Notes: generated by a model from the letters alone, not told the origin. A stretch of DNA of 27,510 nt from an uncultured Austwickia sp. (GCA_934678955.1 CAKUSI010000019.1:1-27510); one strand, 5' to 3'; shown: positions 14,962 through 23,691, numbered from the stretch's first letter. Numbers and translations are program-made.

Positions 14962-17130
14962 ATGCCGTCGACCCGCTCCACGGATCTGTCGTACCGCCAA
15001 CGCGTCCGCGCTGCCCTCTCGCCCACCCGGCCGGCCTCCGTCGCGGCGGCGCTGCTGGCCGCGGTCGCCGTGGGCCTCTGGGGTTGGCGCGCCGGCCATC
15101 TCGTGATCGCGGGTGCCGCGGCGCAGTCGTGGCGCGCGTTAGGCGTCAACCTACTGGTCGCCGCCGTAGTCGGGCTGGTCCTGGCGTCGGTGATCACCCT
15201 GGTCGCCGCGCTGGCCCGTCGGCAGGCCCCCTGGCTGCTGCTGTGGTCGCTGCTCAGCTCGGCGGTCCTGCTCGCCACGATGGGTGCCGCCGCGGCGGTG
15301 CACGCCTGGTGGGCGCTCGCCCTGATCGTGCTCGTGGCCGTGCCGGTGGTGGGCGCGCTGATCGGTGCGCTGTCCGGGCGGCCCCGACGGCCGGGCCGTC
15401 GCCGCGTCGTGGCAGGGGTCCTCGCCGCCGCGGTCCTCGTCGCGACCGTCGGTTTCCTCGCGTGGCCGGGGGGCGAACCGCCCGTCACCGTCGGGACCGC
15501 GGCCGACTCCACCACGAGGACGATGCCGGATCCGCGCGAGCGCGGCCCGTACGAGGTGCGTGAACTCCGGTATGGGTCGCAGCCGGGCGCTCCCGGATCC
15601 AGGCCGACGACCGACGTCGCCGATGCCCCCGATGGTTCCGGCGCGCCCATCGAGCGACTCGTGACGACGCCGGCCGACGCCTCCCGCCTGGTCGCCGGCT
15701 GGCCGCGGTCCTTGTCGGACGCCTGGGGATTCGACGCTTCGACGCTGCCCGTCGACGCCACGGTCTGGATGCCCGCGGGCCCAGCGGAGGGAGGGCAGCG
15801 CTTCCCCCTCGTCCTGCTCGTCCACGGTCAGGGCACCGTCGCGAACTCGCGGGAAGGGCTCGCCTACCTCGGCGAGCACCTCGCCAGCCGCGGGTACGTC
15901 ACCGCTTCGATCGACCAGGGATTCCTCGCTCCCGGAGTGCTCGGCGGCGAGATTCGGGGCCTGGACGCGGCGCGGTCGTGGCTGATCCTGGAGCACCTGC
16001 GTCGCTGGCGGGACTGGACGCACGGCACCGGCACGCCGTTCGCCGGGCAGGTCGACCTGGGCCGCGTCAGCCTTCTGGGGCATTCGCGCGGCGGGGAGGC
16101 GGCCGCGACCGCCGCGCACGTGAACACTCTTCCGGCCTGGCCCGGAGCCCCGGAGCTGTCGGCGGCCACCGGGAGCACGGTCTCGACGGTGATCGCGCTC
16201 GCCCCGAGCGACGGCCTCTACCGGCCCGGCGGCCGGTCCACGCCGCTGGCGGGGGTCAACTACCTGACGATCGCCGGCTCGTACGACGCGGACGTGCTCA
16301 CCTTCGCCGGCGCGGCCCAGTACGACCGCGCCGAGCCCGCCGCGGGGCAGGTGAAGGCGGCCGTCCTGCTGGAGGGCGCCAACCACAACCAGTTCAACAC
16401 CCGCTGGGGCCGTCACGACGCGGCCGTCGGAGCGGCCGCGTACGCGCTGTCCACCCGGTCGCTCATCACACCCGAGGAACAGCAGGGGCTCGCCACGGCG
16501 TACGTCACGTCGTTCCTGGACCTCACCGTGCGGGGCGAGGCGGTTCACCGGGCCGCCTTCGACGCCCCGGCCAGCGCGCCGTGGGACCCGCGCGTGCGGA
16601 CCAGGCAACAGTTCGCCGCCGGCGGCGCGATCCCGCTGGCCCTGGAGGGGGAGGCGGCCGAGGTCCTGCTGCCGACGCGCGCCGGAACCGCCGGTACGAA
16701 GGTCCGCTGGTTGACCGGGCAGGACGCCCGGCTCCAGCTCGGCACCGTCGGGCCCGCCCTCGCCGTCGCCGCCGCAGGCCGGGACGCGCGGATCCGGGTC
16801 GACCTTGCCGACGGGACCCCCGCGGGGGAAGACCGCCCGACCCTCGCGCCGATGATCGAGGCGGCCGACGCGAGCGGCCGACGCGTCACCGTACCGTTCG
16901 CTGCCGAGGTGCCCCCTCCCCTGCCTGGGCAGTTCATCAAGTTCGCCGCCCTCATGCCCTCGCCGAGCAGCGAGCCCACGCTGTCCACCTTCTCCGTGCC
17001 GCTCGCGGACCTCGCGGCCGCAGGCCTCGACCCGACCCATCTGACCGAGGCGGCGATCGTGCTACCGGAGACCGGCAGCGGCGGCGTCTTCCTCGACAAC
17101 GCCGCGATCAGCGCCTCACCGGCGAGCTGA
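14962..17130 (+). CDS. Membrane-anchored alpha/beta hydrolase
   Basis: From ATG 14962 the product is 722 residues. Residues 1-170 contain about five hydrophobic segments (roughly 28-51, 60-85, 90-112, 115-137, 149-168), anchoring a large C-terminal catalytic part that is probably extracytoplasmic. VLLVHGQGT (about 284-292) provides the oxyanion region and LLGHSRGGEAA the nucleophile elbow with Ser375. GANHNQFNTRWGRHD probably contributes the catalytic His. Domains beyond about 560 look like a beta-rich tail. Relatives include chlorophyllase- and cutinase-like hydrolases; the substrate is unknown. The upstream frame lacks family sequence and the ribosome site for 14962 is weak, so the start is uncertain. 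It converges on the prenyltransferase gene with an 18-bp gap. Confidence 0.78.
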   Translation: MPSTRSTDLSYRQRVRAALSPTRPASVAAALLAAVAVGLWGWRAGHLVIAGAAAQSWRALGVNLLVAAVVGLVLASVITLVAALARRQAPWLLLWSLLSSAVLLATMGAAAAVHAWWALALIVLVAVPVVGALIGALSGRPRRPGRRRVVAGVLAAAVLVATVGFLAWPGGEPPVTVGTAADSTTRTMPDPRERGPYEVRELRYGSQPGAPGSRPTTDVADAPDGSGAPIERLVTTPADASRLVAGWPRSLSDAWGFDASTLPVDATVWMPAGPAEGGQRFPLVLLVHGQGTVANSREGLAYLGEHLASRGYVTASIDQGFLAPGVLGGEIRGLDAARSWLILEHLRRWRDWTHGTGTPFAGQVDLGRVSLLGHSRGGEAAATAAHVNTLPAWPGAPELSAATGSTVSTVIALAPSDGLYRPGGRSTPLAGVNYLTIAGSYDADVLTFAGAAQYDRAEPAAGQVKAAVLLEGANHNQFNTRWGRHDAAVGAAAYALSTRSLITPEEQQGLATAYVTSFLDLTVRGEAVHRAAFDAPASAPWDPRVRTRQQFAAGGAIPLALEGEAAEVLLPTRAGTAGTKVRWLTGQDARLQLGTVGPALAVAAAGRDARIRVDLADGTPAGEDRPTLAPMIEAADASGRRVTVPFAAEVPPPLPGQFIKFAALMPSPSSEPTLSTFSVPLADLAAAGLDPTHLTEAAIVLPETGSGGVFLDNAAISASPAS

Positions 17131-17148
17131 CGAGGCGCCCGCGCGGGA

Positions 17149-17975
17149 TCACGGCTCAGCGCGCGGCGGCGCGGCGGCCACCAGCAGGGCCACGTCCAGG
17201 AGCGCGATCGCGAGCACCGCCCGGAACGGCCAGGGCCCGCCCGCGCGCAGGGTCACGGCGGCCGCCCCCGCCACCGCGACGGACAGGGCCGCGCCTGCCG
17301 GGATGCCGAGCCCGCCCTGCGCGGCGATGATGACGAAGGACAGCGCCACCGTCGCCGCCGCGCACGCGCGGAGCCCGGCCTCGCCGATCCGGTGCGGGAA
17401 CCCGCGGACGTCGGTGGCCGCGTCGGCGGCGAGATCGGGCAGGACGTTCAGCAGGTGCGCCGCCGCGCCGAGGAACGCGCCCGCGAGGCCCATCCACCAG
17501 GGGGCGGGCGCCGGGACGCTCGGATCCGAAAGCGAGACCACGTGAGGCAAGGACCCGAAGGCCAGCAGGTACGGCAGCAGCGACAGCACCGTCCGCTTGA
17601 GCCCGAGGTGTAGGCCCAGCCCGACCCCACCACCAGGCAGAGGTGGACGGCGGCCGCCTCCCACCCGCAGGCGAGCGAGGTCGCCAGGCAGACCAGCCCC
17701 GCGGCCAACAGGGCGCCCCGGACCAGGCCGACGGGTGCCCCCTCCCGGGCGAGGGGCTTGTCGTCCCGCCCCACGGAGCGGTCACGCCCCGCGTCGAGGA
17801 GGTCGTTGGACCAGCCGATCGTGAGCTGGCCGGCGAAGACCGCCACGGTCACCAGGACTCCCCGCTCCCAGGGCAGCCCCATGGACAGGCTCAGCAGCGC
17901 GGCCAGGGCGCTCACCACAAGGGTGGGGCCGGCGTGGCACGTGGCCACCAGGAATCGGACGCGGGACCGGACCAC
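17149..17975 (-). CDS. UbiA-type membrane prenyltransferase, frameshifted
   Basis: The N-terminal frame starts at GTG 17975 and contains GWSNDLLDAGRDRSVGRDDKP, with the NDxxDxxxD Mg-diphosphate motif at Asn57-Asp65. Family sequence continues to GSGWAYT, then leaves frame; the rest, LGLKRTVLSLLPYLLAFGS and on through several TM segments and a second NVLPDLAADAATD motif, is in another frame to 17149. One missing C near 17606-17610 (tacacctcggg) explains the break and restores about 275 residues, normal for UbiA. These enzymes attach or exchange prenyl or related chains on aromatic rings in the membrane. Its position, divergent from a phenolic-lipid cluster, suggests it acts on the PKS-derived ring, which is inference. 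As written the first frame stops at 17448. Confidence 0.82.
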
Positions 17976-18005
17976 CTGGGCAGCCTACGAGGGCGGGCGC
18001 CGAGC

Positions 18006-19148
18006 GTGCGCGCCGTCGTGGGCGTGGTCCCAGGCCAGCGCAACCCACAAGAGGCCATCACCGAGGCGTTCGCCGCGGCGGTCGGGGCGGACGCATCGGC
18101 GACGCGTTCGGTGCTCGACCGCATCCACGCTAACGCGGGCGTGGAGACGCGGCACCTGGTCCTGCCCCTGGAGCGCTACGCGCACCTGGGCAGCTTCCGC
18201 GAGGCCAACGACGAGTTCATCCGCCACGGCGTGGACCTGGGCGCCCGCGCCTTGGGCGAGGCACTCGACCGCGCCGGACTGCGCGCCGACGACCTCGACC
18301 TGTTGGTGACGTGCACGGTGACCGGGCTCGCGGTCCCCTCGCTGGACGCCCGCATCGCTGCGAGGCTCCGCCTGCGCGACGACGTCCGACGCCTGCCCAT
18401 CGTCGGACTTGGCTGCGTGGCCGGCGCCGCGGGCGTGGCCCGCATCCGCGACCACCTCACCGGGCACCCGGCCCACGTCGCGGCGCTGGTCTGCGTGGAG
18501 TTGTGCAGCCTGACCCTGCAGCGGGACGACCTCTCCGCCGCAAACCTCGTCGCCTCCGGGCTGTTCGGCGACGGCGCCGCGGCGGTGCTGATGACCGGTG
18601 CCGACGTGGGCGGCGCGGGAGACGCCGCCCGTACGGCTCTCGTCCGGCCCGACAACCGTACGAATCCCCCTCCGCCCGCCACCCATACGTGTTCCTCCGC
18701 GGGCCCGACGCTGCGCGTGCTGGACAGCCGCAGCCGGCTCTACCCGGACACCGAGCGCGCGATGGGCTGGGACGTCGGCGACAGCGGGCTGCGGATCGTG
18801 CTGGGGGTCGAGGTGCCCGAGCTCGTCGCCGCCCACGTGGGGGCCGACGTCGACGGCTTCCTCGCGACGCATGGGCTGCGGCGCGAGGACATCGCCTTCT
18901 GGGTCGCGCACCCCGGCGGGCCGAAGGTGCTGGAGGCGCTCCAGGTGGCCCTGGGCCTGGACCGGGAGGCGCTCGGCGTGACGTGGCGCTCGCTCGCGGC
19001 CATCGGCAACCTCTCCTCGGCCTCCGTGCTGCACGTGCTCGCCGACACCCTCGCCACTCGCCCGCCCGCACCCGGCTCCCTCGGGATGATGCTCGCGATG
19101 GGCCCGGGTTTCTGCCTGGAGATGGTGCTCCTGGAGGCCGCCGCATGA
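18006..19148 (+). CDS. Type III polyketide synthase (alkylresorcinol/alkylpyrone synthase type)
   Basis: The 380-residue chalcone-synthase-fold protein has the full catalytic triad: Cys137 in GLGCVAGAAG, His302 in WVAHPGGPK and Asn335 in IGNLSSAS, plus the AMGPGF loop near the C-terminus. Members extend fatty acyl starters with malonyl-CoA to make alkylresorcinols or alkylpyrones. With the following methyltransferase and flavoprotein genes it resembles srsA in the S. griseus srsABC operon for phenolic lipids. I chose GTG 18006, giving VRAVVGVVPG, a plausible N-terminus; the only Shine-Dalgarno-like sequence is a purine-rich GAGGGCGGG. The divergent prenyltransferase starts at 17975, so only 30 bp lie between. 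Residues about 200-233 form a Pro/Thr/Asn-rich insert. The stop overlaps the next start (ATGA). Confidence 0.9.
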   Translation: MRAVVGVVPGQRNPQEAITEAFAAAVGADASATRSVLDRIHANAGVETRHLVLPLERYAHLGSFREANDEFIRHGVDLGARALGEALDRAGLRADDLDLLVTCTVTGLAVPSLDARIAARLRLRDDVRRLPIVGLGCVAGAAGVARIRDHLTGHPAHVAALVCVELCSLTLQRDDLSAANLVASGLFGDGAAAVLMTGADVGGAGDAARTALVRPDNRTNPPPPATHTCSSAGPTLRVLDSRSRLYPDTERAMGWDVGDSGLRIVLGVEVPELVAAHVGADVDGFLATHGLRREDIAFWVAHPGGPKVLEALQVALGLDREALGVTWRSLAAIGNLSSASVLHVLADTLATRPPAPGSLGMMLAMGPGFCLEMVLLEAAA

Positions 19149-19675
19149 CGCTGCCCCTCTATGCACTGGTCCTGGCGCTCGTCGCCGCCGAACGGATCGT
19201 CGAGCTGGTCGTCTCCCGGCGCAACGCGGCGTGGTCGTTCGCCCGGGGCGGGCGGGAGCACGGACGCGGGCACTTCCCCGCGATGATCGCGCTGCACGGC
19301 CTGTTCCTGCCCGCCTGCCTGCTCGAAGCGTGGCTCCGCGGTCGGGCCGCGCCGCCCTGGTGGCCGGTGGCGCTGGCGGCCGCGATCGCCGCGCAGGTGC
19401 TGCGCTGGTGGTGCATCCGCACGCTCGGGCCCCGCTGGAACACGCGGGTCATCACCGTCCCGGGGCTTGCGCCGGTCCACGCGGGGCCGTACCGCGTCCT
19501 GCGCCACCCCAACTACGTCGCCGTGGTCGTCGAGGGCGTCGCCCTCCCCGCGATCCACGGCGCCTGGATCACGGCCGCGGCCTTCACGTTGCTCAATGCC
19601 ATGCTGCTCACCGTGCGCATCCGCGTCGAGGAGGCCACGCTGGACGACGCCGCCCGTTCCGCGCCTCCGCCGTGA
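19145..19675 (+). CDS. Isoprenylcysteine carboxyl methyltransferase (ICMT)-type membrane methyltransferase
   Basis: The 176-residue integral membrane protein has several hydrophobic helices and the ICMT hallmark YRVLRHPNYVAVVVEG (about residues 115-130) that binds S-adenosylmethionine and substrate. Its ATG overlaps the PKS stop (ATGA) and its stop overlaps the next gene (GTGA), so the three genes are translationally coupled. In the comparable srs operon, SrsB O-methylates the phenolic lipid ring; the same role is inferred here. A prenylcysteine substrate is unlikely in this context. Confidence 0.87.
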   Translation: MTLPLYALVLALVAAERIVELVVSRRNAAWSFARGGREHGRGHFPAMIALHGLFLPACLLEAWLRGRAAPPWWPVALAAAIAAQVLRWWCIRTLGPRWNTRVITVPGLAPVHAGPYRVLRHPNYVAVVVEGVALPAIHGAWITAAAFTLLNAMLLTVRIRVEEATLDDAARSAPPP

Positions 19676-20805
19676 GCCGCCCCGAGAGCGCTGCCGCGGC
19701 ACGGGGCGGACGCGACGATGCGGTGCGGCGCGCTGATCTCGCGGTGGTCGGCGGTGGGCCGGTCGGGCTGGTCACGGCCTTGTATGCCCTGGCGGTCGGG
19801 TGCTCAGTGACCGTCGTCGACCCCGGTCCGGTGCCGCGGGACAAGGCCTGCGGCGAAGGGCTCATGCCCGCCGGTGTCGCCGCGCTCGCCGGGCTGGGGA
19901 TCGACCCGGACGGGTGCGCGCTGCGCGGCATCACCTACCTCGACGGGCGGCACCGAGTGAGCGCCGACTTTCCCGGAGCGCCCGGGCGCGGCGTGCGCCG
20001 GACCGTGCTGCACGCGGCGCTCGCCGAGGCGGCGGAGGAGCGAGGCGCTTGCCGGATCCGGTCCTCCGTCGTCGCGCTGGCCCAGGACGATCACGGGGTG
20101 CAGCTGACGCTCGCCAAGGGCGGCATCCTGCGGGCCCCATACGTCATCGCGGCCGACGGCCTGCACTCCCCGACCCGACGACGACTCGGTCTCGAGGGGT
20201 CGCGCCCGGCAGTCCCAGGCCGGGTACGACGCGCACGCCGGCACGGCCTCGTCCGCCACGTGCGGATCGCGCCGTGGACCGATCACGTGGAGGTGTTCTG
20301 GGGGCGGGAGGCCGAGGCGTACGTGACCCCGGTGCGGCCTGACCTGGTGGCGGTGGCCTTCCTGACGTCGACGCGAGCGCCGTGGGACGTGCTGCTGGGC
20401 GCCCTGCCCGCGGTCGCCGAGCGCGTGCGGGGCGCGCCGCGCGAGGGACGGGATCTCGGCGCGGGGCCTTTCGGGGTCGCCACGCGCTCGCGGGTGGCCG
20501 GCAGGGTCCTCCTCGCGGGGGACGCGAGCGGCTACGTGGACGCCCTGACCGGGGAGGGCCTGAGCACCGGATTCCTGCAGGCGGGAGCCGCGGTGGCGGC
20601 GGTCCTGGCGGGGGATCCATCGTCGTACGAGCAGTCCTGGGCCACGATCATGCGGACGCCGAACCGCCTCACCACCGCGCTGGTCCGGGCCGCGCAGCAC
20701 CCGGGATCGCGACGCTTGGTCGTCCCTGCAGCCGCTGCGATGCCTCGCGTCTTCGAAACCCTCGTGGGTCTGGCCGCGGGCGACCCGGCCGGCCGACGCC
20801 GTTGA
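19672..20805 (+). CDS. FAD-dependent monooxygenase / geranylgeranyl-reductase-like flavoprotein
   Basis: The 377-residue protein has the FAD dinucleotide motif VVGGGPVGLVTAL (about residue 24 onward), DKACGEGLMPAGV, and the second FAD motif LLAGDASGYVDALTGEGLS, all standard for the para-hydroxybenzoate hydroxylase / geranylgeranyl reductase superfamily. It starts at GTG 19672, overlapping the methyltransferase stop. In the srs operon the flavoprotein SrsC hydroxylates the phenolic ring, oxidising it toward a hydroquinone or quinone; that is the best guess here. Reduction of a polyprenyl chain is the alternative, since a UbiA enzyme is next to the cluster. Confidence 0.87.
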   Translation: MSRPESAAAARGGRDDAVRRADLAVVGGGPVGLVTALYALAVGCSVTVVDPGPVPRDKACGEGLMPAGVAALAGLGIDPDGCALRGITYLDGRHRVSADFPGAPGRGVRRTVLHAALAEAAEERGACRIRSSVVALAQDDHGVQLTLAKGGILRAPYVIAADGLHSPTRRRLGLEGSRPAVPGRVRRARRHGLVRHVRIAPWTDHVEVFWGREAEAYVTPVRPDLVAVAFLTSTRAPWDVLLGALPAVAERVRGAPREGRDLGAGPFGVATRSRVAGRVLLAGDASGYVDALTGEGLSTGFLQAGAAVAAVLAGDPSSYEQSWATIMRTPNRLTTALVRAAQHPGSRRLVVPAAAAMPRVFETLVGLAAGDPAGRRR

Positions 20806-20901
20806 CTACCGCCCTCCGCGATGGGTTCGAGACCCCACGGGGCCTGGGAACCCTGCCCGCCCGCCAACGGCCCACCCTCAGCTTCGCGCCCGGGACTTCG
20901 A

Positions 20902-21363
20902 TCACGCCGCCGACCCGAGCTGGAGCTCGACCATGAGGATCTCCACCGGCCCGTCGGTCATCTTCACGATCGCGGTGCGCAAGCCCTCCCACAAGCGCGG
21001 GTGCCGCCGCTGATAGTCCCGCAGCTCGCGGGCGCTCTCGTCGGCATCCAGCAGCCGTGCGCTCGCGGGGACATTCCGGCGTCGGCCCACGCTGACGGCG
21101 CAGCGGGGATTCGCGGCCAGGTTCCGGTACCACTGGGCGTTGCGGCCGAATCCGCTGGCGATGAGATAGCGGTCCTTCGCAGGGTGGTCGACGACCTCGA
21201 GGACGACGTAGCGCGGCCGGCCGCTCGTCCGACCGACGTGTTCGAGCATCAGCATGCGGTGCCCGAAGACCCACCCGAGTCCCCGCCGATACAGGGGGAT
21301 CGGAGATTTTGCCCATCGCGGGCGAGAGAGGAACCCCGCCAGCGCAGTGCTGAGGATGTCCAT
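20902..21363 (-). CDS. Deazaflavin (F420)-dependent nitroreductase family protein (Ddn/DUF385)
   Basis: The 153-residue protein contains MLEHVGRTSGRPRYVVLEVV and FGRNAQWYRNLAANPR, the core of the split beta-barrel Ddn family found mainly in actinobacteria. Members use reduced F420, FMN or heme-related cofactors; some reduce quinones or nitro compounds and some only bind lipids. The start ATG 21363 gives the usual family N-terminus; a longer frame to 21507 has no family sequence. It converges on the flavoprotein gene with about 100 bp between, in which I see no strong hairpin. Any link to quinone chemistry of the neighbouring cluster is speculation. Confidence 0.85.
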   Translation of the reverse strand: MDILSTALAGFLSRPRWAKSPIPLYRRGLGWVFGHRMLMLEHVGRTSGRPRYVVLEVVDHPAKDRYLIASGFGRNAQWYRNLAANPRCAVSVGRRRNVPASARLLDADESARELRDYQRRHPRLWEGLRTAIVKMTDGPVEILMVELQLGSAA

Positions 21364-21531
21364 GCGGCACCGTACTTCCGCCCACCCGAGCGCGCACCCG
21401 CTGGGCCGCCCCCCCGTGCTCGGCGTTCGTTCCGCGCGCGACCAGGGCGCCGAAAGGGACAGGCGTCCGCCCGGGTGCGTAGCGCCCATCTGCCCTGGGC
21501 TGGTCACGGGCGACCATCCCCGCGAAATGCC

Positions 21532-21562
21532 TTGAGTTCCGTGAACGTCGGGACGATATGTA
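21532..21562 (+). promoter_or_regulatory. Possible promoter of the PAS/chemoreceptor pair
   Basis: TTGAGT (21532-21537) and TATGTA (21557-21562) lie 19 bases apart, about 34 bases before the GTG start at 21596. The local dip in GC supports a promoter, but the spacer is long and the match is partial. No flagellar sigma-28-type sequence was recognised. Confidence 0.25.
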
Positions 21563-21595
21563 ACGAAGTTGTGCGTTCAGGAAAGGAGCGTACGG

Positions 21596-22153
21596 GTGAC
21601 GACCGCTGCGGCGCTGCCCCAGGGCGAGGAAATACGCCTTGGCGAGCAGGAACTCATCGTGTCCAAGACGGACCTCAAGGGCCACCTCACCTATGTGAAC
21701 GAGGTCTTCGTCCGCGTGTCGGGGTACGAGCGAAGCGAGCTGCTGGGCCAACCCCACAGCATCATCCGTCACCCGGACATGCCGGGCGCGGTCTTCAAGC
21801 TCCTCTGGGACACCATCTCCACGGGGAACGAAATCTTCGCCTACGTCAAGAACGCCACGAAGACGGGCGGCTTCTACTGGGTGTTGGCTCACGTGACCCC
21901 CTCGTACGACGCGGCCGGTCGGATCGTCGGCTACCACTCAAACCGCCGCTGCCCCGATCGTGCGGCGATCCGGCGCGTCGAGCCGCTCTATCGGGACCTG
22001 CGGCAGATCGAGCGATCCATGTCGCGGAAGGCCGAGGCGGCCGCCGCATCGCTGGCCCACCTTCAGGACACGCTGCGCGGGGCGAATCTCACGTACGAAG
22101 AGTTCGTGTGGCGCGTGATCCACGGGCAGAAGACCGGACTGATCGATGAGTAG
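21596..22153 (+). CDS. Aer-type PAS domain protein
   Basis: The 185-residue soluble protein has one PAS domain (about 20-125) of the aerotaxis-receptor type: [55 protein letters not shown]. In E. coli Aer this domain binds FAD and senses redox state or oxygen indirectly. The RHPDMP and YWV motifs match well. The remaining ~60 residues are helical and contain a possible coiled coil, but there is no signalling domain or membrane segment. GTG 21596 follows AAAGGAG with a 7-base spacer, a strong site. The gene overlaps the next one, a chemoreceptor-like protein, by 8 bases, so the two probably act together. Confidence 0.9.
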   Translation: MTTAAALPQGEEIRLGEQELIVSKTDLKGHLTYVNEVFVRVSGYERSELLGQPHSIIRHPDMPGAVFKLLWDTISTGNEIFAYVKNATKTGGFYWVLAHVTPSYDAAGRIVGYHSNRRCPDRAAIRRVEPLYRDLRQIERSMSRKAEAAAASLAHLQDTLRGANLTYEEFVWRVIHGQKTGLIDE

Positions 22154-23087
22154 GCGGCTAGGGATTCGTACGGGGCGTCTGCGGCTGGCGGAGCCCTCGA
22201 TGGGAGAGCCGGCGAGCCAGTCCACCGCCATAGCGCTGAGCGACGAAGACGCGATGTCCGCGATCGGGCAGGTCCTGACTGCGGCCAGTGCGGGCGACCT
22301 GGAGCCGCGCGTCGGACAGCTAGGAGCACGCGACGAATTGGTCGAGCTGGCCCACCGGGTCGACGCGCTGCTCGACGTCATGGACGCGTTCGTCCGCGAG
22401 TCCGGCACGGCGCTGGTGGCGGCGTCCGAGGGACGCTACTACCGGCAGGTCCTGACCCGGGGGATGCCCGGCGTCTTCCACCAGGCGGCGGAGCGCATCA
22501 ACGACGGCCAGGCGCAAATGAAGCGGGCCGCCGAAGAGCTGGCCGCGCGGGACGCCGAGCAGGAGGAGATCGCCGCGGCGGCCAAGGACGTCTCCACGCA
22601 ACTGGCCGGAGCGGCCACCGAGCTGAGCGCCTCCGCCGACTCGCTGGCTTCGTCCGCGAGCACCGCGGTCACCCAGACCGACCACGCACTGGCGACGATG
22701 AGCCGGCTGACGGAGACCAGCCAGCAGATCGACCAGGCCGCCCAGCTCATCTCGGGCGTGGCTGCGCAGACCCGGCTTCTGGCCCTCAACGCGACCATCG
22801 AGGCCGCCCGCGCCGGTGAGGCCGGGAAGGGGTTCGAGGTCGTGGCCAAGGAGGTCAAGGACCTGGCGGACGAGACCACGCGGTCCTCGCAGCAGATCGA
22901 GCTGCAGGTGCAGGCGGCCCGCGAGGCCGCCGAGGCCGCAGGGCTGGCCATCACCTCGATCTCCGAGGTCATCCGCGAGGTCGACTCCCACGTCGCCGGG
23001 ATCGCCGACGCCGCGGGAGGTCGCGGGGGGCTCTCCTTCCTGGCGGAGACGTTGCACGAGCAGATCGGTCGCTTCGGCCAGCCATAA
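22146..23087 (+). CDS. Soluble methyl-accepting chemotaxis-like protein
   Basis: The 313-residue protein has no membrane segment. It contains a HAMP-like or helical N-terminal part (about 38-130) and the chemoreceptor signalling hairpin, with the tip sequence [17 protein letters not shown] (209-225) followed by [17 protein letters not shown]. This region contacts CheW and CheA. The return helix is short: it ends about 60 residues past the tip with [13 protein letters not shown], so the second methylation region is reduced. It overlaps the PAS gene (ATGAGTAG), and together the two reproduce the parts of Aer as separate chains. No cheA, cheW or flagellar gene is in the window. Confidence 0.9.
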   Translation: MSRRLGIRTGRLRLAEPSMGEPASQSTAIALSDEDAMSAIGQVLTAASAGDLEPRVGQLGARDELVELAHRVDALLDVMDAFVRESGTALVAASEGRYYRQVLTRGMPGVFHQAAERINDGQAQMKRAAEELAARDAEQEEIAAAAKDVSTQLAGAATELSASADSLASSASTAVTQTDHALATMSRLTETSQQIDQAAQLISGVAAQTRLLALNATIEAARAGEAGKGFEVVAKEVKDLADETTRSSQQIELQVQAAREAAEAAGLAITSISEVIREVDSHVAGIADAAGGRGGLSFLAETLHEQIGRFGQP

Positions 23088-23109
23088 GGGGGGCCGTCCG
23101 CCACCTGGC

Positions 23110-23125
23110 CGCCGCGAGCGCGGCG
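23110..23125 (+). terminator. GC hairpin after the chemoreceptor gene
   Basis: CGCCGCG (23110-23116) and CGCGGCG (23119-23125) are perfect inverted arms around AG, starting 22 bases after the stop at 23087. No T-run follows, as is common in GC-rich actinobacteria. Confidence 0.35.
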
Positions 23126-23203
23126 AGGCAGGATGAGGTCGCAACTGGCAAGCGTCGGCAGGCGGTGAGGTCATCGCCGCACGCGCGATGAACCGGGGAG
23201 CCC

Positions 23204-23653
23204 ATGAACCGATCTCGTCCCGAGGCCGCATCGGCGGCCCTTCGAGCCTCCGCCGAGAGCGCGGGCGACCCGCGCGTCCTGTGGGATTTGGTCAGCGACG
23301 TCGAAGGCTGGGGCGATCGCCTGCCCACGGTGACCGCCGTCCGCCACGTCGGAGGACCGTCGCCTGCGGTGGTCGGTTCGCGGTACGAAGTGCGCCAGCC
23401 CGGGCTCCCGACGGCCGTGTACGAGGTGACCGAATGGGACCCGGGCACGACCTTCGTCTGGGTCAACCGATCCCGCGGGCTGGTCAGCACCGCGTGGCAT
23501 ACGGTCACCCCCACGCCCGGCGGGTCGCGGCTCGACCTGGCGTTCGACTGGAGCGGTCCGCTCGCGCCGCTGGCCCGGCTCGTCGGATCGCGCAAGGGAC
23601 GGCGGCTGGTCGTGACCGAGGCCCGTACGCTGACGCGCCTGGCCGAGGGGTGA
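23204..23653 (+). CDS. SRPBCC (polyketide cyclase/START-like) protein
   Basis: The 149-residue protein has the helix-grip pattern of SRPBCC proteins: VLWDLVSDVEGWGDRLPTVT near the N-terminus, a central VGSRYEVRQPG, YEVTEWDPGTTFVWV, and a C-terminal amphipathic helix. These proteins bind hydrophobic ligands and include polyketide cyclases, but most genomic copies have no known function. ATG 23204 follows GGGGAG closely. It stands alone, and although a type III PKS is 4 kb away, the distance and intervening genes argue against a direct link. Confidence 0.78.
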   Translation: MNRSRPEAASAALRASAESAGDPRVLWDLVSDVEGWGDRLPTVTAVRHVGGPSPAVVGSRYEVRQPGLPTAVYEVTEWDPGTTFVWVNRSRGLVSTAWHTVTPTPGGSRLDLAFDWSGPLAPLARLVGSRKGRRLVVTEARTLTRLAEG

Positions 23654-23691
23654 CCGTACTGCGTTAACTGAGCGGGAGGGGCGCTGCTCTC

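Noticed and set aside
18620..18700. Spaced CGTACG-like hexamers as a possible binding array
   Set aside because: The same hexamer is common in coding DNA all over the window, so clustering here is probably composition.
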